Shown: positions 39,076-48,024 of the stretch, in pieces
How positions within the stretch are numbered: the first letter of the stretch is position 1
How the letters are laid out: the number at the start of each line of letters is the position of its first letter
Assembly: GCF_002277895.1 (NCBI RefSeq)
Contig: NZ_CP022998.1
Location: 2,275,501 to 2,339,500, forward strand
Direction: 5' to 3'
Length of the DNA stretch: 64,000 nt
Origin: Rhizobium sp. 11515TR
Lineage (GTDB): Bacteria; Pseudomonadota; Alphaproteobacteria; Rhizobiales; Rhizobiaceae
The notes under the pieces: generated by a model
The model's database searches: none
Seen by the model: the letters and a program-made list of their open reading frames with translations, nothing else
Told to the model about the DNA's origin: nothing
Position numbers and translations under genes: made by a program

Positions 39076-40188
39076 ATGGCGGAAATCCGGATCGAACAAG
39101 TTCGTAAGGCCTATGGACGCAACCCGGTCGTTCATGGCGTCGACCTGAATTTCCGATCGGGCGAATTTGTCGTCATCCTCGGACCCTCCGGCTGCGGCAA
39201 GTCCACGCTGCTGCGCATGATCGCCGGCCTTGAGGACATCACCTCGGGCGAGATCATCATTGACGGCAAGGTTGTCAACCAGCTCGAGCCGCGCGAGCGC
39301 GGCTGCGCCATGGTCTTCCAGAACTACGCGCTCTATCCGCACATGGATGTCGCCGCCAACATGGGCTATGCGCTCAAGGTTGCCGGCGTGCCGCGTGCAG
39401 AGCGTGATCGCCGCATCAAGGAAACCGCCAAGATCGTCGGCCTCGAGGATTTCCTCGCCCGCAAGCCGGCCGAACTCTCCGGCGGTCAGCGCCAGCGCGT
39501 CGCCATGGGCCGTGCCATCATCCGCGAGCCGAAGGTCTTCCTCTTCGACGAACCGCTTTCCAATCTCGATGCCAAGCTGCGCGTGCAGATGCGGGTCGAA
39601 ATCCGCCGCCTGCACAAGCGCCTGTCGGCTACATCGGTCTTCGTGACGCACGATCAGGTCGAAGCCATGACGCTCGCCGACAAGCTCGTCGTCATGTACA
39701 AGGGCAATGTCGAGCAGGTCGGCACGCCGCTTGAGATCTATAATACGCCGCGCACGCGCTTTGTCGGCTCTTTCATCGGCTCTCCGGCCATGAATTTCCT
39801 GGAGGGCACCTTCGCGGCCAATGGCGAGCAATTCATCTTCGACGGTCTTCCGATCGCCATCGATGCCAATATCGGCAAGCGCCATGCCGGCCAGCCTGTT
39901 GCCCTCGGCATCCGCCCCGAACATGTGCGCCTCGTTCCTGCCGGCACGCCTGGCGCTATCCCGGCAACGGTCGATTTCGTCGAAGAACTCGGCGCCGGCC
40001 GTGTCATCCATTGCGATATCAACGGTTCGAGCTTCGCCGTCGCCGTTGCCGATCATACAACAGGCCAGACCGGTCAGTCCGTGGCGCTGGAACTGCCGCA
40101 GCAGCACACGCATCTATTTTCCCAGGACACCGGGCTGCGGCTCGACGCCGTTGCTTCGGTCACGCCGCTCAAAGTGCTGGCGAGCTGA
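39076..40188 (+). CDS. ugpC: sn-glycerol-3-phosphate ABC transporter, ATP-binding subunit
   Basis: A 370-residue ABC ATPase of the MalK/UgpC type. Walker [11 protein letters not shown]-loop [10 protein letters not shown], signature [14 protein letters not shown], Walker [16 protein letters not shown] and H-loop THDQ are intact. A C-terminal TOBE-type domain covers residues about 240-360. It powers glycerol-3-phosphate uptake with UgpABE. Here it faces ugpBAE convergently instead of ending their operon, and has its own PHO box. Identification as UgpC and not another sugar ATPase rests on the neighbours. Confidence 0.92.
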   Translation: MAEIRIEQVRKAYGRNPVVHGVDLNFRSGEFVVILGPSGCGKSTLLRMIAGLEDITSGEIIIDGKVVNQLEPRERGCAMVFQNYALYPHMDVAANMGYALKVAGVPRAERDRRIKETAKIVGLEDFLARKPAELSGGQRQRVAMGRAIIREPKVFLFDEPLSNLDAKLRVQMRVEIRRLHKRLSATSVFVTHDQVEAMTLADKLVVMYKGNVEQVGTPLEIYNTPRTRFVGSFIGSPAMNFLEGTFAANGEQFIFDGLPIAIDANIGKRHAGQPVALGIRPEHVRLVPAGTPGAIPATVDFVEELGAGRVIHCDINGSSFAVAVADHTTGQTGQSVALELPQQHTHLFSQDTGLRLDAVASVTPLKVLAS

Positions 40189-40216
40189 TTTCAAACATAG
40201 CTTTTCAGTAGGTGAG

Positions 40217-40247
40217 CCCGGAAGTTTTCCCGACTTCCGGGTTTTTT
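40217..40247 (+). terminator. Intrinsic terminator of ugpC
   Basis: CCCGGAAGT-tttcccg-ACTTCCGGG followed by TTTTTT, 28 bases past the stop codon. Confidence 0.9.
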
Positions 40248-40374
40248 GTGTGTCGCAGGTCGACTGAGTTTAAGTGAAGTTGGGTTTGCGCAGGGATATT
40301 CCGGCACGATACGGATAAATACTCGATCGCAGGGGACTGCCGCGGCGCCAAATGCGGCGCGGCAGGAAACGAGA

Positions 40375-41289
40375 TTACTTCTCCGTAGCGATCATGCCGC
40401 GAACGACCCAACGCTGCATCAGCACGACAACGGCAAGCGGCGGAATCATAATGATCAGCGTGCCGGCCATAGCTATATGCCACTCCGGAAGGCCGCCAAA
40501 ATTCGGGATGAGCGACTTGAGTTCGTGAACAGCCGTTATGTGGGTGGGATCGGTGGTCACCAACAATGGCCACAGATACTGGTTCCAGGCCCAGAGGAAC
40601 ATGATGGTACCGAGGGCGGCCATATTGGTGCGCGACAGCGGCAGCAGGATGTCGACGAAGAAGCGCAATGCCCCGGCGCCGTCCATGCGCGCGGCCTCGG
40701 CCAACTCGTCCGGTATCGTCAGGAAGAACTGGCGGTAAAGAAAGGTGCCAGTCGCCGTCGCGACCAGCGGCAGGATAAGGCCGATCGAGGAGTTAAGCAG
40801 CCCGAGGTTCAACGAGACTTCGATGCCCGTAAGCTTTGCGATGAGCCAGGTGATGCCGGTGATGTCGAGAACTCCCTGGAAGGGCGACAGCACGTTCGCT
40901 GCGACCGCATAGGTCGGCACGATACGCACTTCGAGCGGCAGCATGAGCGTTATGAAGATCAGCCAGAAAATGAAATGGCGGCCGGGATAACGGAAATAGA
41001 CCAGGGAAAAGGCCGTTATCGCCGAAATGAGCACCTTGCCCACCGCAACGCCGGTGGCGAAGATCAGGCTGTTCAGCAGCTTCGGGCCGAGACCGGCGGT
41101 CGTCCAGGCCGTCTTCATGTTGACCCAGAAATCCGAACCGGGGATCAGCGACATCGGCACTTTATTGACGTCGGCGATGTTATGCGATGCGGCAATGGCG
41201 ACGATAGCCAGCGGGCCTACGGCGACGATGAAGCCAAGAAGCAGGATCAGGTGGGTAAAGAAATTAAGAATGGGTGTGCGCTCGACCAT
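40375..41289 (-). CDS. ugpE: sn-glycerol-3-phosphate ABC transporter permease
   Basis: A 304-residue inner-membrane permease with six predicted hydrophobic segments and the EAA loop ELAEAARMDGAGALRFFVDILLP, matching UgpE. It follows ugpA by 7 bases and closes the ugpBAE operon. It forms the channel with UgpA. A few extra N-terminal residues compared with E. coli UgpE are present. Confidence 0.93.
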   Translation of the reverse strand: MVERTPILNFFTHLILLLGFIVAVGPLAIVAIAASHNIADVNKVPMSLIPGSDFWVNMKTAWTTAGLGPKLLNSLIFATGVAVGKVLISAITAFSLVYFRYPGRHFIFWLIFITLMLPLEVRIVPTYAVAANVLSPFQGVLDITGITWLIAKLTGIEVSLNLGLLNSSIGLILPLVATATGTFLYRQFFLTIPDELAEAARMDGAGALRFFVDILLPLSRTNMAALGTIMFLWAWNQYLWPLLVTTDPTHITAVHELKSLIPNFGGLPEWHIAMAGTLIIMIPPLAVVVLMQRWVVRGMIATEK

Positions 41290-41296
41290 GTCAGCC

Positions 41297-42181
41297 TCAA
41301 CGGTAATGCACGCGCTTCTCGATGAAGCGGAACTGGAAGATGGTAAGCAGGACGATCAGCAGCATGAGGATGATGCTCTGTGCGGCCGCACCGGAAAAAT
41401 CGAGACCTTTGAAGCCGTCCGAATAAATCTTGTAGACCATGAGGTTGGTCGAGTTGTGCGGGCCGCCCGATGTCATGATGTCGACGATGCCGAATGAATC
41501 CTGGAAGCTTTCGGTGATATTGATGACGAGCAGGAAGAAGATCGTTGGCGTAATCAACGGGAACTGGATGTCCCAAAACCGGCGGAGCACGCCGGAGCCG
41601 TCCATGGCGGATGCCTCGATCAGCGCACGTGGAATGGCTTGGAAAGCGGCGAGGAAGAAGATGAAGCTGTAACCGATATATTTCCACGAGAAGGCGGCGA
41701 TGATGCAGGCCATGGCGGCGTTGCCGTCAAGACCCGGGTCCCAGAATCCCGGCCACCACTGATTGACCACGGCCATGAGTCCCGCTTCTGGCGCCAGGAT
41801 GAAGCGGAAAGCCATCGCCGATGCGGGTGCCGCAATACCGTAAGGCCAGATCAAGACCACGCGGTAGATTTTCGAGCCGCGCAGCTGCCGATCGGTCAGG
41901 GCCGCAAGGATGAGCCCGCCCGCCATGGAAATACTTGTGCTGATAGCAGCGAAGATGATGCTGATCGTGACCGAGTTCCAGTAATCGGAACTGGCGAGAA
42001 TGGATTTGAAATTATCGAGCCCGACCCAGATATTGCCGCCGCCCCAGGGCTGCTGCAACGTCAGCGACCAGAAGACCGCCTGACCGGCCGGCCAATAGAA
42101 AAAGGTGAAGATGAGAAGCAATTGCGGCACTGCGAACAGGATGCCGACGCTCCATTTGTTGAAAGTTACTCGCTTTTCCAT
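41297..42181 (-). CDS. ugpA: sn-glycerol-3-phosphate ABC transporter permease
   Basis: A 294-residue permease of standard length with the EAA loop ALIEASAMDGSGVLRRFWDIQFPL and hydrophobic segments from residue 13 onward. Second gene of ugpBAE. Between it and ugpB is a stable intercistronic hairpin, which may keep ugpB mRNA more abundant than the permease message. Confidence 0.93.
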   Translation of the reverse strand: MEKRVTFNKWSVGILFAVPQLLLIFTFFYWPAGQAVFWSLTLQQPWGGGNIWVGLDNFKSILASSDYWNSVTISIIFAAISTSISMAGGLILAALTDRQLRGSKIYRVVLIWPYGIAAPASAMAFRFILAPEAGLMAVVNQWWPGFWDPGLDGNAAMACIIAAFSWKYIGYSFIFFLAAFQAIPRALIEASAMDGSGVLRRFWDIQFPLITPTIFFLLVINITESFQDSFGIVDIMTSGGPHNSTNLMVYKIYSDGFKGLDFSGAAAQSIILMLLIVLLTIFQFRFIEKRVHYR

Positions 42182-42230
42182 TGTCTCTACCGGCTTGATA
42201 TCTCGATGCCACGCTAGCCCTCATAACGAA

Positions 42231-42256
42231 CGTCCGCCGGGAAACCCCGGCGGACG
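42231..42256. promoter_or_regulatory. Intercistronic hairpin between ugpB and ugpA
   Basis: CGTCCGCCGGG-aaac-CCCGGCGGACG, 11-base perfect arms, 24 bases after the ugpB stop codon with no T-run. Such hairpins after binding-protein genes typically stabilise the upstream message or partly terminate. Confidence 0.7.
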
Positions 42257-42279
42257 CTAATCTGTTACGAGCGTTGCGC

Positions 42280-43632
42280 TTACGGCAGCTGCTTGCCCTT
42301 GTAGGTGGCTTCGAAGCGCTCGAGCACGGCGTTGCCGTTCTTGACGAGGTTGTCGATGCCTTCCTGGACGCTGACCTTGTTGGCGAAGATGGCCTGCATC
42401 TGGTTGCCGAACTCGGCGCGGATCTGCGTGAAGCTGCCGAGGCGGATGCCACGGGTGATCGCGGTCGGCTCGGAAGCGGTCAGGCTGGCGATAGCGACTT
42501 CGCGGCCCTTGTAAGGAGCCTTGTCGTAGAAACCGGAGGATTTCATGAATTCGAAGCCGGACTTCGTAACCGGGATGTAGCCGGTGTTGGTCGACCAGAA
42601 GAGAGCGGTCTCGGGCTTGGCGATGAAGTTCAGGAACGCCGCAGCGCCCTTGTATTCGTCAGCCGACTTGCCGGAGAGAACCCAGAGCGACGCGCCGCCG
42701 ACGAGCGAATTCTTGCGCTCGGTGCCGGCGTAGACCGGGAGCTCGGCAACATCCCAGTTCATGCCGGTCTTCTGCGTCTTGCCGACCGTACCGTGGTCGC
42801 CGACCGAGGTCATGATCATCTGGCAATCGCCGGCGGCGAAGGCCTGAACCATGTCCTGGCCGAGGTCCTTGGACTTGATCTTGATGAGGCCCTGGTCGTA
42901 CCAGCTCTTGAGATCCGTTGCGTACTTGACGAACTTCGTCTTGTTGACGGTCAGGCGGGCGTCGAGGCCATCATAGCCGTTGTTCTTCGTGGCAACCGGC
43001 TGGTCGTGGATTGCAGAGAACTGTTCCATCAGCTGCCAGCTTTCATTGCCGGAGATGTTGATCGCCATCGGGCAATCATAGCCTGCGCCCTTGAGCGCCT
43101 TCATGTCTTCTGCAGCTTCTTCCCAGGTCTTCGGAGCGGAGGTCTTGCCGATCTTGGCGAAGGCGTCCTTGTTCCAGTAGAGCAGGGCGGTCGAAGAATT
43201 GAACGGGAAGGAAAGCAGTTCGCCCTTGGAGGTGGCGTAGTAGCGGGCGATACCCGGGAAATAGTCGTCCCACTTAACTTTGTAGCCGTTCTCGGACATC
43301 AGCTTGCTGACCGGGTAGTAGGCACCCGAAAGCATCATGGTGGCGGTGCCGACGTCATAGACCTGGACGATCGTCGGCTGCTTGTTGGCACGGAAGGCGG
43401 CAATGGTGTTCTGCAGCGCGGCGTCGTAATTGCCCTGGCTGACGCAGGAGACTTCGTAATCCTTCTGGGAATCGTTGAAGTTCTTGCAGAGCGTCTGTAC
43501 GACGCGTTCCAAGTCGCCCGAAAGGCCAAACCAGAAATCGAACTTGGTCGGAGCGGCAGCGGCCGGCATCGCCAGAGCGACGCTCATGACGCCGGCAGTA
43601 GCAGCCGAAATGAAGTTTTTAAGTTTCGACAT
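42280..43632 (-). CDS. ugpB: sn-glycerol-3-phosphate-binding periplasmic protein
   Basis: A 450-residue solute-binding protein from ATG 43632 (AAAGGA upstream); longer in-frame starts lack support. It carries a Sec signal: SKLKNFISAATAGVMSVALA, then MPAAAAP. Mature-protein features ALLYWNKDAFAKIG, NISGNESWQLMEQFS and VGGASLWVLSGKSADEYKGA match UgpB. It captures glycerol-3-phosphate and glycerophosphodiesters in the periplasm. A CTGTCA half-site at 43708-43718 could be part of a weak PHO box. Confidence 0.94.
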   Translation of the reverse strand: MSKLKNFISAATAGVMSVALAMPAAAAPTKFDFWFGLSGDLERVVQTLCKNFNDSQKDYEVSCVSQGNYDAALQNTIAAFRANKQPTIVQVYDVGTATMMLSGAYYPVSKLMSENGYKVKWDDYFPGIARYYATSKGELLSFPFNSSTALLYWNKDAFAKIGKTSAPKTWEEAAEDMKALKGAGYDCPMAINISGNESWQLMEQFSAIHDQPVATKNNGYDGLDARLTVNKTKFVKYATDLKSWYDQGLIKIKSKDLGQDMVQAFAAGDCQMIMTSVGDHGTVGKTQKTGMNWDVAELPVYAGTERKNSLVGGASLWVLSGKSADEYKGAAAFLNFIAKPETALFWSTNTGYIPVTKSGFEFMKSSGFYDKAPYKGREVAIASLTASEPTAITRGIRLGSFTQIRAEFGNQMQAIFANKVSVQEGIDNLVKNGNAVLERFEATYKGKQLP

Positions 43633-43958
43633 AATCCCTATTTCCTTTTTGAAAGCTCGGAACCGGTGGCCTTGCGCAAGTCCGCGGTAGCGCGGGTTAT
43701 AGACAAGCTGTGTGACAGTTTGTTGTGGGCAAGAATCCCGCATTGGCGGGCTTTTTCACAAGGGTTGCGGGTCTGCGGAGGAGCGCTCTTTGCGGGATCG
43801 TGTACTTGAGATCTTGCTGATCAAGAGATGTGGTTGGTAGGCGTTTGCTCATCGATTGCTGATCTGCAAAGAGACGCAATGCTCCTCCTTGTCTGTGCCT
43901 ACAACCGTGTTGCAAGATTGCTGACCGGAAATTCCGAAGGCATTGGAGGAGTGGGAGC
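43633..43958. other. Divergent promoter region of ugpB and the nodL-like gene
   Basis: No gene is supported in these 326 bases. It holds the ugpB leader with CTGTCACACAG (minus strand, 43718-43708), a one-half match to a PHO box, and the upstream region of the acetyltransferase gene. Confidence 0.4.
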
Positions 43959-44516
43959 ATGAGCCTCAGCGAGCGGCAGAAAATGGCAGCGGGAGAGTGG
44001 TACTGCTGTTTTGATCCCGAACTCGACGCCTTGCGCTGGCGGGCGCGCGAAGCTGTGCATGCGCATAACATAATGCCGCCGTCCGAACGCGGCCATCTCG
44101 CACCGGCCTTATCTGCTCTCTTTAACGATATCGGCGAAGGCGTCTTTATAGAGGCGCCGTTTCACTGCTCCTACGGCATTAACATCTCGCTCGGCCGCCG
44201 GGTTTATATGAATGCCGGCTGCACGATCCTCGACAGCGCCAGTGTCCGCATCGGTGACGGCAGCATGCTGGGACCGGGCGTCCATATCTATTGCGCCGAA
44301 CATCATAGGGATGCCGAATTGCGCGGGGCAGGTCTGGAAGTCGCCCGGCCGGTGACGATCGGCAGAAGCGTCTGGATCGGCGGCGGCGCGATCCTCGTCG
44401 GCGGTGTGTCAGTGGGGGACGGCGCGATCATCGGCGCCGGCGCGGTCGTCACCAGGGATGTTGCCGCCGGTGCGACTGTGGTCGGCAATCCGGCTCGTCC
44501 CGTTCGTGCGGGATAG
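43959..44516 (+). CDS. Sugar O-acetyltransferase, maltose acetyltransferase/NodL family
   Basis: A 185-residue left-handed beta-helix enzyme with hexapeptide repeats from residue 70 onward (VYMNAGCTILDSASVRIGDG, then IGGGAILVGGVSVGDGAIIG). The N-terminal MAAGEWYCCFDPELDALR is typical of the maltose/galactoside acetyltransferases and NodL. The catalytic histidine is in YCAEHHRD. It transfers acetyl from acetyl-CoA to a sugar; the real substrate is unknown, and no nod genes are nearby. Confidence 0.9.
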   Translation: MSLSERQKMAAGEWYCCFDPELDALRWRAREAVHAHNIMPPSERGHLAPALSALFNDIGEGVFIEAPFHCSYGINISLGRRVYMNAGCTILDSASVRIGDGSMLGPGVHIYCAEHHRDAELRGAGLEVARPVTIGRSVWIGGGAILVGGVSVGDGAIIGAGAVVTRDVAAGATVVGNPARPVRAG

Positions 44517-44526
44517 GATAAAAGAG

Positions 44527-44838
44527 TTAGTTCGCCGGGCGGCGTTTTCGCGTCCACCAAACGGCGAAACGGCGGCGCCAGCGACGCACCGTAGGCATGT
44601 CGTGCGAGAGCACGATGAAACCCAACGGCAGCATCCAGAAGCCGAGCACCGGCAGGAAGCCGAGCAATCCGCCGAAAATGAGCGCTATCCCCACGCCGAG
44701 GCGGGCGAGGCGCGATCGGGGCAGGGGAATTCTCACGGAGCCGAAAACCAGCTCGCGGGTCGAAGGATCAATGCCAAAACGGCGGGTTTTGCGGCCATTC
44801 CGATCGGCATTTGCTGTCGTTTCGCTTTGATCGGTCAT
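44527..44838 (-). CDS. Small predicted membrane protein (PGPGW-like)
   Basis: A 103-residue protein from ATG 44838 (MTDQSETT). A hydrophobic hairpin ARLGVGIALIFGGLLGFLPV plus LGFWMLPLGFIVLSHD resembles the transmembrane PGPGW family. Its C-terminus is very basic (RRWRRRFAVWWTRKRR). Function unknown. It converges on the nodL-like gene, with 10 bases between stops. Confidence 0.7.
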   Translation of the reverse strand: MTDQSETTANADRNGRKTRRFGIDPSTRELVFGSVRIPLPRSRLARLGVGIALIFGGLLGFLPVLGFWMLPLGFIVLSHDMPTVRRWRRRFAVWWTRKRRPAN

Positions 44839-44954
44839 CCACAGGAAATGGTGGCGCGAGGAAATAATGCAAGAGAATGCATTTTTTTTGAAAAAACCGC
44901 TTGGCAAATCGGGAAAGCATTTGTATTACCCCGCTCACACCGCGCCAAGCGCAT

Positions 44955-45029
44955 TCCCTGGTAGCTCAGCGGTAGAGCATTCGACTGTTAATCGACAGGT
45001 CGCCGGTTCGAATCCGGCCCGGGGAGCCA
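44955..45029 (+). tRNA. tRNA-Asn (anticodon GUU)
   Basis: A 75-base tRNA with encoded CCA: acceptor TCCCTGG/CCGGGGA, anticodon loop CTGTTAA, and T-arm CCGGTTCGAATCCGG. Confidence 0.97.
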
Positions 45030-45313
45030 CTCTTCTTCTACAGAATTGAAGCTGATATCGGAGCAAGCTCGCCCGATAATCCTGTATCCCTAATTTTCAA
45101 AGCTGATGAGTGCGGCCAAGTTTATAGCAGCACATTTTGGCAGTTTTATTGCGCATGCCTCGTGGCACTGAGTTCGGCCGAGGCTCGTCTGGTTCGACAG
45201 CGGTATCTTCGTTGACCGGTCTTTCCCATTCATGCCAGATTGCCGGCGTCTGCAAGCGTCAATGCGGTGGGCAATCGGGGATGTGGGCCAAATCTGGCGC
45301 ATTGGGGGATAAG

Positions 45314-45718
45314 ATGGCCGAGAATGCGAGCTTTCGCGGTGGAGTGGCGCTGGGATGGGTTCTTAGCGCAATTGTGATTCTTGCATTGGTGGCCGATGGG
45401 GCCGTTGATCTGTTTGCGCCGGCATTGATCAGTGCGCAGATGGAGGAGACGGGCTTTCCCGCCAATCTGGCTACGGTGGTGGGTCTGATCATCCTCGTCT
45501 GCGTCATTCTTTACGCAATTCCGCGCACGGCCGTCCTTGGAGCGATCCTCGCGACCGGCTTCTTCGGCGGCGCTATTTGCGCCCATTTCCGTCTCGGAGA
45601 AATCGGGTCGCCTCCACAACTTATTAGTTTATTGCTCGGCGTCATGGCGTGGGGTGGTCTTTATCTTCGCGATGAACGTATTCGGCGCCTGCTGCCCCTT
45701 CGTTCGGTGGACGACTGA
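45314..45718 (+). CDS. DoxX-like membrane protein
   Basis: A 134-residue protein from ATG 45314 with GGGGGATAAG just upstream. Four hydrophobic segments: about 9-30, 47-67, 72-90 and 101-118. The pattern AQMEETGFPANLATVVGLI and AVLGAILATGFFGGAICAH matches DoxX-like proteins. These inner-membrane proteins have no well-established function, though some are linked to thiosulfate or redox stress. Confidence 0.82.
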   Translation: MAENASFRGGVALGWVLSAIVILALVADGAVDLFAPALISAQMEETGFPANLATVVGLIILVCVILYAIPRTAVLGAILATGFFGGAICAHFRLGEIGSPPQLISLLLGVMAWGGLYLRDERIRRLLPLRSVDD

Positions 45719-46029
45719 AAATCGAGCGCCTGACTCATTCAGACTTTTTGCGGTGCAATAACAATATCTTGTGCTGCACCTTTCTTCGCATGGGACGGCG
45801 AATGGTAGCAGGCTAATGAGATCGTGCCAAGATGATGCATCGGCGCTTTTCGAGAGCCCGCGGAGGCGGCTCCCGGGTGGATATATGTGGTATTTCTGAA
45901 AAAATTAGTTCAAGGTATGGTTGCTCTCGTGAATGTGAGAGCATGTTCATGTGTCGGTAATGCGATGCGGCGCATGAACGTAATGCGCGATCCGCGCAGC
46001 ATAGTCCCCCAATGCTTTAGAGGTTCGAC
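45719..46029. other. Intergenic region between DoxX-like and His-rich genes
   Basis: No gene is supported. GGTGCA near 45752 and TGCACC near 45775 can pair, followed by TTTCTT, a weak terminator candidate for the DoxX-like gene. Confidence 0.35.
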
Positions 46030-46215
46030 ATGAAAAACCTGATTCTTGCTTCTGCAGTAGCTGTGGCGTCGGTCTTTGTCTTCAGCGTGCCATCCGAGGC
46101 CGCTCCGATGCATCATCATCGTCATCACCACTATCATCATCACTGCCATGTGAAGAAGGTAAAGCGCAAGGTTCATGGACGCTGGGTTGTGCGCCACGTG
46201 CGCGTCTGCCGCTGA
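46030..46215 (+). CDS. Small secreted histidine-rich protein
   Basis: A 61-residue protein: a Sec signal (MKNLILASAVAVASVFVFS, cleavage probably after SEA) and a mature part starting APMHHHRHHHYHHHCH, then a basic tail with WVVRHVRVCR. The 10 histidines and 2 cysteines suggest metal binding in the periplasm or at the surface. It is convergent with a second small secreted charged-repeat protein. Confidence 0.7.
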   Translation: MKNLILASAVAVASVFVFSVPSEAAPMHHHRHHHYHHHCHVKKVKRKVHGRWVVRHVRVCR

Positions 46216-46257
46216 TCGGAAGACTTAGGGACCGGCGCAGGTTCCTCTTAAACCCAA

Positions 46258-46289
46258 ACGGCCGCTGCCGGAGTTCCGGTGGCGGCCGT
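46258..46289. terminator. Hairpin between convergent small secreted-protein genes
   Basis: ACGGCCGC-tg-CCGG-agtt-CCGG-tg-GCGGCCGT, a long stem 43 bases past the His-rich gene's stop codon. No clear T-run, so it may act in both directions weakly. Confidence 0.5.
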
Positions 46290-46393
46290 ATCGTTTGCGT
46301 TATATCTCGAAGTAACCCGCTGCCCGCGTTTAGCGTGAGTTTGGCAGCCGGCACATCAGCTGCGATATGCCAACTGCTTGCAGCGCTGGTACA

Positions 46394-46711
46394 CTAGGGG
46401 CGAATCTCGAATATCACGCTGCCATGTCGGCGATGATGATAGCGACGGTCGTCCCGCCATCTGTCATCCCAATGACGGCGGCGATCCCAGCCGCGGTCAC
46501 CATGCCAATGACGGCGATCGCGATCGCGCCAGCGGGGACGGTCGTCATCGCCCCATCGGCGTGATCCACGCTCTTGCACAAGGACAACATCAGAAGCGCG
46601 CGATATGGATGGATTGCTCGGCGGCGCGGCCATTGCAGGCAGGGCGGCGGGTAGCGCGGAGCCTATGGCCAGCGTCACGCTCAAGGCGAGGGAGGCAAGG
46701 TGGTGTTTCAA
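46394..46711 (-). CDS. Small secreted Arg/Asp/His-rich protein
   Basis: I start at TTG 46711 (105 residues) because AGGAG lies 8 bases upstream; the frame is open to 46747. A signal peptide (KHHLASLALSVTLAIGSALP, cleavage after AMA) precedes a strongly charged region built from repeats of R-D, W-R-D and H-W-R type (DDDRPRWRDRDRRHWHGDRG). Rhizobia carry several proteins of this composition (often annotated BA14K-like or hypothetical). Function unknown. Confidence 0.6.
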   Translation of the reverse strand: MKHHLASLALSVTLAIGSALPAALPAMAAPPSNPSISRASDVVLVQERGSRRWGDDDRPRWRDRDRRHWHGDRGWDRRRHWDDRWRDDRRYHHRRHGSVIFEIRP

Positions 46712-46849
46712 GATGCTAACTCCTGTATTCAGCCATGTCCCTTTCATCGCTAAACGCCAGGGCAGCGACTAGGTTCCCCTTTTCGTTGACTGGAGATCCT
46801 TATGACACGCGTATTGATCGCAGGAGGAGCCGCTGATTGCGGGTGTTAC

Positions 46850-46883
46850 AAAAAAAGGGGGCCGGCAGGGAAAGCCGGCCCCC
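46850..46883 (-). terminator. Intrinsic terminator of the porin gene
   Basis: On the minus strand GGGGGCCGGC-tttccct-GCCGGCCCCC followed by seven T, 34 bases past the porin stop. Confidence 0.92.
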
Positions 46884-46917
46884 TTCCTTCTCTGATCGGA
46901 GGTCAAGTCTGATCAGG

Positions 46918-48024
46918 TTAGAAGTTGCGTTCGAAGCGCAGGATGCCCGAAACGGTGTCGTCGTGGGCATAGTCATAGTGAACGTAGGTCAGTTCCGGCT
47001 CGACCAGGAGGTTCTTAACCGGGTTGAACTTCAGGTTCGTGGTTGCTTCGAAGATCTTCGAGTCGCTGTAGGCGAGCTGGAGGTTCCACTTCAGCTTGTC
47101 GTTGAACGGAACGCCAACGCCGCCCCAGACAGCCCAGTCACCCCAGCCGCACTTCGATGCATTGACGGTACCATTCGGTGCCGTACAAGCGGAGACGTCC
47201 TGGTTGGTGCCTGCGTACTTGTTGAGCTTGTCGCCGTCGGTGTTCCAGCCGCCCATCAAGAAGGCCGTGAATGCGCCGAAGTCAGCATCGACGCGAGCCT
47301 TGATGGCGCCTTCTTCGACGATCGAGTCATAACCGCCAACGACCTTGAAGCCCCATGCACCCGACTTGAAGCCGGCACCGGCGACAACGTCAGGAGCGTA
47401 GTGGTTGGACTTGTCGTCCGTCCACCAGCTGGCGCCATACGACGCCGTGCCGTCCGAGGCGGAGTTGCTGTCTTCGAGTGAGATCACAGCCGAGAACCCG
47501 TTGCCTGCATCATATTCATAGGTCAACTGGTTGAGTTCGTATGGGCCGTCATAGATCACGTCGTCGTTGATGACGTCGCCGGCGTAACCGATGTACAGGT
47601 TGTACTGCGAGTCCTTCTTACCAACGGTGAAGCCGCCGAGGCTGATGTAGGACCACAGCAGGTTGGTGGAAGTGGAGCCGCCGTCGTTCCAGTCCCAACG
47701 AACGATGGTTTCGGTCTTCAACGGACCGTACTCCGTGTCGGTCGCGGTGTCGACGTTCAACTCGGCACGGGTGTGCCAGAGCGTGCCCTGATGGCTGTCG
47801 CGGTTGTAAGCGTTGTACCATTCACCTTCCGTACGAACCTTGCCGCCGATCTTGAGGCAGGTTTCGGTGCCCGGGATGAAGAAGTAGCCAGCGCCGTATG
47901 CGTCGCAGATACGGACGTATTCCAGCGGCTCGGGCTCAGCTGCTACGATAGCGTCAGCAGCGTGAGCACCGGATACTGCTGCCAGAGCAGCAGCGGAGCC
48001 GAGAAGAAGGCTCTTGATGTTCAT
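46918..48024 (-). CDS. Outer-membrane porin (rhizobial Omp2b/RopA type)
   Basis: A 368-residue porin from ATG 48024 with GGAG 6 bases upstream. The signal peptide MNIKSLLLGSAAALAAVSG ends with AHA. The mature protein opens DAIVAAEPEPLEYVRICDAYG, as in the alphaproteobacterial porin family, and has a disulfide-type CDAYGAGYFFIPGTETCLKI. It ends in the porin-type aromatic residue (RFERNF). It forms a general diffusion channel. The AT-richer 840-base leader suggests a strong or regulated promoter. Confidence 0.93.
   Translation of the reverse strand: MNIKSLLLGSAAALAAVSGAHAADAIVAAEPEPLEYVRICDAYGAGYFFIPGTETCLKIGGKVRTEGEWYNAYNRDSHQGTLWHTRAELNVDTATDTEYGPLKTETIVRWDWNDGGSTSTNLLWSYISLGGFTVGKKDSQYNLYIGYAGDVINDDVIYDGPYELNQLTYEYDAGNGFSAVISLEDSNSASDGTASYGASWWTDDKSNHYAPDVVAGAGFKSGAWGFKVVGGYDSIVEEGAIKARVDADFGAFTAFLMGGWNTDGDKLNKYAGTNQDVSACTAPNGTVNASKCGWGDWAVWGGVGVPFNDKLKWNLQLAYSDSKIFEATTNLKFNPVKNLLVEPELTYVHYDYAHDDTVSGILRFERNF

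Noticed and set aside
42274..43809. 511-codon open frame antisense to ugpB
   Set aside because: Shadow of ugpB, whose signal peptide and binding-protein motifs are clear.
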